DNA of 64,000 nt from positions 27,821,989 through 27,885,988 of the forward strand of contig NC_092572.1 of NCBI RefSeq assembly GCF_037975245.1, in the 5' to 3' direction. This DNA is from Apostichopus japonicus. Lineage: Eukaryota; Echinodermata; Holothuroidea; Aspidochirotida; Stichopodidae. Made by a program: the position numbers and the translations under genes. Below, in pieces: positions 59,301-64,000 of the stretch; within the stretch, counting starts at the first letter, position 1, and the number at the start of each line of letters is the position of its first letter. Below the pieces are notes generated by a model that saw only the letters and a program-made list of their open reading frames with translations, was not told the origin of the DNA and did not search any database.

Positions 59301-59435
59301 GTACAAGGGACTTGTAATAATGGTCTTCACTTGATCGGGTGGTAGTGAAAAGTAGCGGCCTAAATTCCCACAGTCAGTTTGGGTAAGCTTTGAAGAAAGT
59401 TCTTCTTTGAGATGGCTGAAGGTGAAGATGGATGC
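40874..59435 (-). CDS. NLR-type protein: DED-DED-NACHT-ZU5-UPA-Death (5' partial, 16 exons)
   Basis: Exons 5'->3': 59435-59165, 58796-58497, 57493-55698, 55369-55167, 54729-54653, 52247-52164, 51821-51760, 51569-51509, 50445-50122, 49469-49246, 48355-48230, 47319-47176, 46205-46095, 45580-45469, 44807-44686, 41107-40874. All borders are AG/GT and every phase fits, giving 4251 bases, 1416 residues and a TAG. Order: two death-effector-like domains (~1-90, 91-190), NACHT ATPase (Walker A GQPGSGKT ~274-281, Walker B LILDGLEE ~348-355), helical region with the NLR motif FLHKLIQEWFAAKYL, linker, ZU5 (~952-1090), UPA-like (~1091-1224), basic Ser/Pro-rich linker, Death domain (1340-1416). No LRRs. 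NLRs oligomerise on sensing danger; DEDs recruit caspase-8-type proteases and Death domains recruit adaptors. ZU5-UPA-Death is the tail of PIDD and UNC5. Likely cytosolic innate-immune or cell-death sensor. The start codon lies upstream of 59435. Confidence 0.85.
41318..41350. repeat. (TA)n microsatellite
   Basis: An uninterrupted TA run of about 13-14 dinucleotides inside the last intron of the NLR-type gene. Confidence 0.85.
41768..42912 (+). repeat. Tandem duplication of a ~540-660-bp unit
   Basis: 41768-42350 and 42428-42912 share ordered blocks: GCATACGACCAAGCCC.../GCATACGAACAAGCCC..., GCCAACAATTTG...GTTTACAGCTG.CACACA, GATTCTGTTGTC and CATACCTACTTTGACATTCAAG...TTACATCATGATTTATTTCTACTAAA. 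A third start (AGCATAGCACCAAGCC) at 42971 runs into the 36-bp minisatellite. Only the first copy contains the exon candidate at 41984-42133. Confidence 0.7.
41984..42133 (+). CDS. Candidate plus-strand exon within an NLR intron
   Basis: After a pyrimidine-rich acceptor (TTTTCTTGTTTTCTGATGTTAG) an open 50-codon block reads DEGKDSAASGSDKLVDAGLS..., QKRTGDESLTVKQPLENIDL, EVRTEILR. It ends at AGG|GTAATA. Both ends are phase 0. Composition is protein-like (charged, polar), but no domain is recognised and no partner exons were found. It is antisense to the NLR-type gene. Confidence 0.3.
43020..43700. repeat. 36-bp minisatellite, ~18-19 copies, open in both strands
   Basis: Unit: CAGCCCTGTTCTAGCATAGT followed by TATGTGTTCTCATACT. 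Copies differ by a few bases (TTATGTGTA/TTACGTGTT, AGTCCTG). Because 36 bases equal 12 codons and the unit has no stops in at least one frame on each strand, long frames appear: 42936-43628 minus (repeat MRTHNYARTGLS) and 43035-43658 plus (repeat VMCTHTQPCSSI). There are no splice or start signals, so it is annotated as repeat, not as gene. Confidence 0.9.
44280..44665 (+). repeat. Near-identical direct duplication (~150 bp, offset ~218 bp)
   Basis: 44283-44440 and 44500-44650 share CTACATCCTAACATCAATGA, TGTACAAACAATGGACA.AAC, ACGAACATGATCTAGTTAAG and the following ~80 bases almost exactly. A shorter, more diverged copy precedes it (44125-44200). The second copy ends about 35 bases from the splice donor of NLR exon 44807-44686. 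Confidence 0.75.
44686..46205 (-). CDS. NLR exons: disordered linker with basic cluster
   Basis: 46205-46095 (LQDISAASLSGNPAPSLS, then PHPKKRRFNESTAAVT), 45580-45469 (STDSMPSFSQEVPTVSNVQC...) and 44807-44686 (VGETRSDNQLVAAPTWLTEQ...). Ser/Pro/Thr-rich. The PKKRR cluster is a textbook monopartite nuclear-localisation pattern. The first exon is phase 0 at both ends and could be skipped. Confidence 0.7.
46330..46860 (+). repeat. TGACCT-family repeat
   Basis: Recurrent words CACCTGTTGACCTCAAAATACC, CAGAGGTCAACATCATAAAAC and GGTGACCTCACTTGACCTTT, followed by the family tail CAGCAAGGAACCAAAATGG. Lies in the intron between NLR exons 47319-47176 and 46205-46095. Confidence 0.5.
47176..48355 (-). CDS. 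NLR exons: UPA-like domain
   Basis: 48355-48230 (NNLRILEEIPFLFCKEGNLP..., SWKYTGGEEVK) and 47319-47176 (LQTIPYINVAVNVDCRCSFV..., CILVFEATQKVPVPLIVQLK) are symmetric phase-0 exons of 42 and 48 codons. Alternating hydrophobic strands with G-x-x-P-L-x-I-x-x-K-E and a final V-x-L-x fit the UPA domain that follows ZU5 in UNC5/PIDD/ankyrin. UPA helps oligomerise released C-terminal fragments in NLRP1/CARD8. Confidence 0.7.
47430..47692 (+). repeat. TGACCT-family repeat joined to a SINE tail
   Basis: TGACCTTTGACCT at 47504-47516 (DR1) and CCATTGACCTCTTATCC are followed at 47645 by CTTGCAGGAGGATCTAATATACATAC... and an (ATAC)n run. This is the same 3' end as the SINE at 20120-20372, so a 5'-truncated SINE copy abuts the repeat. 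Confidence 0.6.
49080..49097. repeat. C-run microsatellite
   Basis: An uninterrupted run of about 16 C in an NLR intron. Similar G/C runs are at 20485, 27645, 29138, 30559, 38611 and 63601. Confidence 0.8.
49246..49469 (-). CDS. NLR exon: end of ZU5 and start of UPA, with F-S site
   Basis: Encodes MWRPKPNVLYQLNDTNCVIW, then IKSFSWETYEIDGK and IQVYAAHNQNPLSKIIPIHV. The last ZU5 strand reads ...W-I-K-S-F-S-W, where PIDD has H-F-S-W and NLRP1 has S-F-S. The F-S is at about residues 1087-1088 of the visible chain. The following I-x-V-Y-A-A strand starts the UPA-like domain. Confidence 0.85.
50122..50445 (-). CDS. NLR exon: ZU5 domain (N-terminal part)
   Basis: Encodes VNKEGGILEIPGTGVRLEIP, CGAIEQECLIQMRIIPISF... 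and VVVELLPDNLKLHQLAKLTL..., the ZU5 hallmarks: G-G-x-L-x-x-x-x-x-G-V-x-L-x-I-P-x-G-A-I, then the strand with P-x-x-x-x-F-x-x-P-x-x-L-x-L-P-H. ZU5 domains occur in ZO-1, UNC5, ankyrins, PIDD and the FIIND of NLRP1/CARD8. Confidence 0.9.
51509..55369 (-). CDS. NLR exons 4-8: linker between NACHT and ZU5
   Basis: Five small exons: 55369-55167 (VPIKRLKFSDVVEKVTDK..., helical, KDYEDLLKFILNCKH), 54729-54653 (PSPPKDVTDDKILKALQSRN), 52247-52164 (KSRNLVTTKTPSVKGGRIFA), 51821-51760 (IEWTIGANVIHTLDVHTGKW) and 51569-51509 (MEFRLHSRSSNEPSATKAVT). The first looks like an extra helical bundle; the rest is beta or disordered. I recognise no named domain. The intron between 54653 and 52247 hosts the 1.9-kb TATTCGAATA element. 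Confidence 0.7.
52719..54643. mobile_element. 1.9-kb terminal-inverted-repeat element built of TATTCGAATA words
   Basis: Left end CCCTTACCTAACACGAATA (52719-52737) and right end CCCTTACCCAACTCGAATA (complement of 54625-54643) match at 17 of 19 positions. Both sub-terminal parts (52719-53190 and 54390-54643) are packed with AAGTATTCGAATACTTA-type self-complementary words. The middle holds ordinary AT-rich sequence and a small direct repeat (AAAATAATGTCCTTTATAA) near 53855-53955. It has no coding capacity. No target-site duplication was evident. It sits in the NLR intron between exons 54729-54653 and 52247-52164, its right end only 9 bases from the donor side of exon 54653. Confidence 0.7.
55698..57493 (-). 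CDS. NLR exon: NACHT ATPase and helical extension
   Basis: A 1796-base exon, long as usual for NACHT. After a helix (LFLKCLQQKMKSWFETM) come RIILEGQPGSGKTMLSSQLA (Walker A), MVIYLPLK, KVYLILDGLEEYNG (Walker B with the extended acidic pair), IVIITARTDYAKHLPPG (sensor-1-like), an insert rich in Ser/Asp/Glu (~residues 490-625 of the chain, likely disordered), then VKFLHKLIQEWFAAKYLAHL, the NACHT-associated helical motif. It carries no LRRs. The large acidic Ser-rich insert within the helical part is atypical. Confidence 0.9.
58497..58796 (-). CDS. NLR exon: second death-effector-like domain
   Basis: 100 codons from acceptor AACATTTCAG. Encodes DQETEYDRFLAGLSAHLTFS..., LSFLLTIDKMGIINPSDVSK and LETPLEEYRLLQAVAKIHEY. 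It has the same helix order as the preceding exon, with INPSDVSKLETPLEE aligning to IHPSNVNRLTDALTE. Tandem DEDs are the layout of caspase-8/10 and cFLIP and are unusual in an NLR. A 3' linker (LSDKTKAQDEG) leads to the NACHT exon. Confidence 0.7.
59165..59435 (-). CDS. NLR exon: first death-effector-like domain
   Basis: Encodes FTFSHLKEELSSKLTQTDCG, NLGRYFSLPPDQVKTI and NFLLALEERGYIHPSNVNRL..., LLTETYMKLRG. The six-helix pattern and the L-x-x-R-G-Y-I-x-P-x-N-x-x-x-L segment match DEDs (compare caspase-8 L-Q-E-K-x-x-L-x-x-x-N-L-x-F-L). It begins at an acceptor (TTCCATAG) with an in-frame stop just upstream, so a 5' exon with the start must exist to the right. It ends in phase 1 before GTAGGC. 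Confidence 0.75.
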
Positions 59436-62400
59436 CTATGGAAGAGAGAAACAACAATCAATCCAATGAGTTAGTTATTCTTTGTCAACTAATCACATCA
59501 ATAACTTTCATTTTAGACTAGCCTTGGTCAGAAGATTTCTGAGATGTGACAATGTTTGAGATGTACTGTAACCAACAGCTCATCTGAGACTTGAACTTCT
59601 CTTGAGCTCCACATAAGAGAGTAAGATTCTGGTTTCTCGCACAGAAGATCAACATACTAAATGAAGTCAAAGCAGCTACTGACCTCTGACCTCTGAACGG
59701 CTTAATGGGATATACTGTACATCACATATATTGTAAGGAAGGAAAGAAAATCTACAGAACCACATCTAAAGTTAACTGTGTGTTCTCCCATTTGTTTCTA
59801 AAACTTATTGATATTTAGGTGAACTGACCTATGACCTCTATCTAATAAGAAAGTAAGAAAGTACATTATTTAGGGTATAGTTGTTAACAGACATTTCACT
59901 GCACAGAGTGTAATGTGCAAAAGTAATTACTGATCTATTCTACTTTACAGAATGATTTAAGGACAAACAATATGTATATCCTTCATTATGTACAGTGCTT
60001 TAAAGCCAATTCCAACAAACAAAATATCGTTAAAAGAGCACTAGCTATCTGCTCACTGAAAGAAGACCTTTCAAACTTGATATGATTTCACAATTGTATA
60101 ATATATAGTACTTTCAAAGCAAACAATATCTTTGCAACAGTTCAATCTAAGCTGTTTGACTTTTCTAACTCCATTGTCAAATCAAGGCTTTACTGCCAGG
60201 TAAGAAGGAAACTGTAAGACACTTCCGGCTACTGGTGGTATTACTGGTCACGTTTGCACAGAGCTCTCTAAACTTCAGATGCCTAACATCCTTTGTTTAT
60301 TACTTTACTGCTTGCAAGCATTTCTGGAACCAGTAGGTCAGGTGGTTACAGCAAAACTGTGGTTGACACCTAGATGTAACCTTCTATCAGATGAGATGTA
60401 AACACAGATGATTAATGCACCAGATTAAGCCATAATTGCCTCATAATTTGAAGCTGAAATGCTTTGAGGCTACAAAACATTACATTCTGTAAACGATTCC
60501 CTGTAGTACCAAGAGAAAATATGTCAAGAGCATTGCTCAAGCAATGTGGCAGAAGAAGCAAAACACCATGATGCTGTCAAGTATTACAATATATTTTAAT
60601 ACATAGAGGTATTGAGATGTTTAGGGCTTTATTGTTATTAAGTGTACATAGTCTACACTGCACATTTGTGACGTTTTACAAATTTATGAAGGTTTTGGTC
60701 CTGTTGGATGTCATCTACAGTTAACATGCTTTAATGTGTGTACAGAGGACCGTACTGTAGCCATTGTCTGTCATTTTCTAACAAAACTAATCTAGAACGT
60801 CCTCCAAGTTGCTTTGGTGTATGTGCAGGGCTGTAGCCACAGTCTGTTCAAAAACATGAAATCTTATACTGCACAATGCAGTTAGAATGCTGGAATTGAT
60901 AGACACATTTTGCATCTAACCCCTAACCCAAAGAAATTATCCAAGGGGTGGACAATACTGTGTCTGAGACCCCTCTTTCATGGGGACATCAGACTCCCTC
61001 TCCCACTTCAAACTCTGTCTAGATGGCATTGTCAACTGCATGTGTAAAGTTTAAGAAACTGGCTGGAGTATTTTTACAAGAATTTCCCATTTTTGACCTT
61101 CATTAAAGCAGGATTCATCTTATTACTTAACAAGAGCCCAAGGGCACTATGGTTCCTTGCTTATAAGGACTTTAGAAGCACTATCCTAAAATTGTTATTT
61201 CAGGGTTTAATGTACACACACAATATCATTGCCATAAATATCACAAATCAATGATTGGTCCTTTTGAGAATCAGTTGACTTTTGTTAGATTTGTTTATAT
61301 AAACTTGCAGAATCATCCTAACTTTACTTAATAACTTTGGTTGCACAGGAGTCAACCCATGGACATTTAAAATATGGCCACACAAATTCAAAAGTTCAAC
61401 AACAAAAAACTAATACAGGTCACTGGAGGCACTATTCCAAGGTCATGTGAGGTCAACAGAGGTCCACCTCTCAAAACCAAACAAAACCGCATGAAGGTCA
61501 CACAGGGGTCAGCCATAGACAATTTTGATCAGTTTGGAGATTGAGTTTTTGACCCTTGTTGACCTTGGATGACATGACCGTTATGTTTGGAAACGATCGC
61601 TTACCCTTTACACAACTAGTCCAAAAAAAAAACATATTTAACCCATAATTGACCTTTGGTGACCTTGGATTACATAACAGTTATTTTGGAAAATGTGCCC
61701 CTACCTCATTCACAACTGGTCCCAATATATCAGCTATTTTATATTTCGTAATTGGAAGTTGTTGCAAAAATTGAGCAAGTGGGGCAGATTTTTTGCCCAT
61801 AAGCGACCTTGGATGACATGACTGTTTTTATTAAAAAGTTCCCCTCATTGATGTGCACATTCTCGCATAATTGTTATGCACTCCAATGTACACACACAAT
61901 GTTATTGCTAAAAAGGTATCAAATCCAACCTTTGGGGCCTAATAACTTAATAACCGTTTCGTCTATAGAACACAGAGCTCTATAAAATATTGACAAACTG
62001 TTTTTCTTTGCCCTGTATCTCCTATTAAAAATTAGCATATTTTATATAAAAACCTTAACCTCTGATTAACTTTACACCCGAAGATCACACACGGGTCAAC
62101 CCATGGACAATTTTGATCGGAAGACCATTTGAGATCTGAATATGGCCACAAGAATTCAAATAACCAAAGAAACTAACACAGGTCACCAGAGGTCAACAGA
62201 AGGTTGAAGCTGTCACAAAGATGACTAATGGATTACAATAGCGTAACTCAGACATTTTGTTCTCAAGCTTTTGCAGAAATACTAGTTTTTGACCCCTAAT
62301 TGACCTTTGATGACCTTGGATCACACGACTGTTATGGTTGAAACGATCCCCTGCCCCATTTACAACTAGTTCTAAAACAAACATGTCACACCCTGTCAAT

Positions 62401-64000
62401 GGGAGTTATTGCTTTGTTTATTATTTTGGCTTTTTGGTCCTAACTGACCTTTGGTGACCTTTACAAGCAGCGAAAACAATAGGGCCCCCCTTCTCACTAT
62501 GGCGAATCTAAATACCAAGTTTGATATCAGTTCAACTTTACCTTGTTGAGTTACAGTGCACCCAAGCAAGTGTTACAGACACACACATATGCCAAGCTGA
62601 CTACATAGGTTCCTTTTGCTAAAGCAAGGAACCAAAAACACTGTGATTCATATCTTCATGACATCCACCTGCTAAGTTTGACATCCATTCAATTTTCCTT
62701 GTTGGGCTACTATATTTTAATTGGCTTGACATTGTGACTTCTGCTGACCTCAAATGACCCTCCACTATATATATGAGAAATCATCTACTCAATATTAGTT
62801 ATCCACATACTAGTAGTAAACAATCCATCCATCCATTATTCCATCCATCCATGTTTCATATTTTGAGATATCATGTACTGTATACCGTAGGGCTACTAAG
62901 GAATATGCTGCAGCCTTGGTCACATTGCATGTAAACTGTACAGTTAAATGTGAGTAGATCATTGCAGCAGCTGATCAAACTCAAATGGTAAATATAAGTG
63001 ATGGTGCTGATCATACTGATTTTGTTTTAACAAAATTTAGGCAGGCAATAAAGCAGACATTCATTGCTTGTGATCATTAGCCCCATTGTTTGCTTTAAAG
63101 AGGAGCACACTGTTCCCTTTGTGGTCTCTGGCAGGCTTTACCACAAGCTCTGTTATGACTTGTTTGTTAGAGGAATTTTCTAGTAAAAAATGGGGGCCAG
63201 TCCTTCCTGTCATATGATCTTTTGTCTTTGTATTTCACTATTAAGCCTTGCCATATGATGAATTGCAGTTTCTGTGATAGAGTGCTTGAAACGTTGGCCC
63301 TTCCTGCCAGAAAATTTGAATCTAAGGACCGACCTACATCAAGACATGACGTCCGTGCATCACATTGGTCACACTCGATCAGATCTCACTCTAGGCTTGG
63401 CCTTGATATGCTACACAGGAGTGTGTATAGACTTCGCATATGCCTGTGAATAAAAAAGATCTCACTCTACGCTTGGCCTTGATTCACTACACAGGAATGT
63501 GTACATCACAGGGAAATTTCCATCTACACCCTATTTTGCTTCAGCAATTTTAACTTTCCTGGCTACAGTGTAGCTTGCTAATGATAGCGTCCCTGCAGCC
63601 TCCCCCCCCCCCACCCCAACGAAGTGAAGCAATGACGTCACCGTCGATCTCCAATGTTCAAATCATATTATATTAAGTTGGCGCAAGGTTAAAAAATTCA
63701 CTTCTCCTGAATCATAGGATGAAAACATCCCAAACATCCCTAGGACTGTGGCGATGATAATTCCAAATCCAGTACTCATAGGTCAGGCTTTGTTTCGTTC
63801 TTGATTAAGTCTTTATAGTTATTTCATGTTCTGTGTAATCTCTGGAGGAATAAGTTAAAGGTATGGGAAGACAGTCTGCCTACTTCCTGGAGAATTTGTG
63901 ACCAAGGCTTAAGTAAAATCTTGTCTCTAGGGTGGGGAAAATGATTTCTCTCAAAGCTTCTTTGTTTTTCTTTAAATTTCTATAAAACACTCAAGTTTGA
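59436..64000. other. Upstream part of the NLR-type gene; repeats, no exon identified
   Basis: The first exon(s) of the NLR-type gene must be here or beyond, but no ATG-to-donor exon in phase 0 could be supported. TGACCT-family copies fill 59660-59860 and 61080-62900, including TGACCTCTGACCT at 59680-59692 and TGACCTTTGGTGACCT-type DR4 spacing near 62445. Near the right end are a C11 run (63602-63612), a TGACGTCA palindrome (63632-63639) and two partial copies of CTCACTCTAGGCTTGGCCTTG at 63387 and 63461. Confidence 0.45.
61080..62640 (+). repeat. Cluster of TGACCT-family repeats with shared 3' tail
   Basis: At least two long tandem-like copies: (1) CACACAATATCATTGCCATAAA...ATTTTTGATCAGTTTGG...TTGACCTTGGATGACATGAC and (2) CACACAATGTTATTGCTAAAAAG...ATTTTGATCGGAAGACC...TGACCTTTGATGACCTTGGAT. 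They end CAAGCTGACTACATAGGTTCC followed by AAGCAAGGAACCAAAAACA. The long units suggest a dispersed element over 700 bases. Confidence 0.65.

Noticed and set aside
61080-62640. Possible coding LINE remnant.
   Set aside because: No reverse-transcriptase motifs in any frame; repeated words are non-coding and full of stops.

Overview
This is an AT-rich animal nuclear DNA window with no bacterial or organellar features. Genes are split into small exons with GT-AG introns, there are tRNA-derived SINEs and many short-period repeats, and more than 80% of the sequence is intron or intergenic. An expanded-type NLR with death-fold domains, a HECT-only ligase and a spliced integrase-domain gene together suggest an invertebrate deuterostome, most likely an echinoderm (possibly a sea cucumber). 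That placement is an inference from gene families and repeat style, not a database match.

Three multi-exon genes can be reconstructed because their splice sites and reading phases agree from exon to exon. (1) 1.3-11.1 kb, plus strand: the 3' part of a HECT-domain ubiquitin ligase-like gene (7 exons, 587 codons before the stop), with its 5' end off the window. (2) 14.2-18.9 kb, minus strand: a four-exon gene for a ~522-residue protein with a helical N-terminus, a helix-turn-helix segment and a retroviral-type DDE integrase core. It converges on the HECT gene. (3) 40.9-59.4 kb, minus strand: a 16-exon NLR-type gene, 1416 codons visible, in the order DED-DED-NACHT-linker-ZU5-UPA-Death. It has no leucine-rich repeats, and its 5' start lies upstream. 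This is the most interesting locus: the plan combines caspase-8-type DEDs, an NLR switch, and the ZU5-UPA-Death tail known from PIDD/UNC5 and (with CARD) from NLRP1. An F-S dipeptide sits where FIIND/PIDD proteins cut themselves.

Between them, 19-40 kb is gene-poor. It holds isolated exon candidates: a GPCR C-terminal tail at 28.2 kb (plus), a saposin-type half domain at 40.1-40.3 kb (minus) and a signal-peptide exon at 23.3-23.5 kb (minus).

Repeats are prominent. Several elements are built almost entirely from one short self-complementary word (CCCAGCTGGG at 15.5-16.6 kb, TGATATCA at 18.9-19.6 kb, TATTCGAATA at 52.7-54.6 kb, AACCCAGTTGGG at 26.2-26.6 kb), and two of these have clear terminal inverted repeats. 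There is also a 28-bp perfect inverted-repeat pair at 28.8/29.2 kb, a 36-bp minisatellite open in both strands at 43.0-43.7 kb, other tandem arrays, and a dispersed family rich in TGACCT words that carries DR1-like nuclear-receptor sites.
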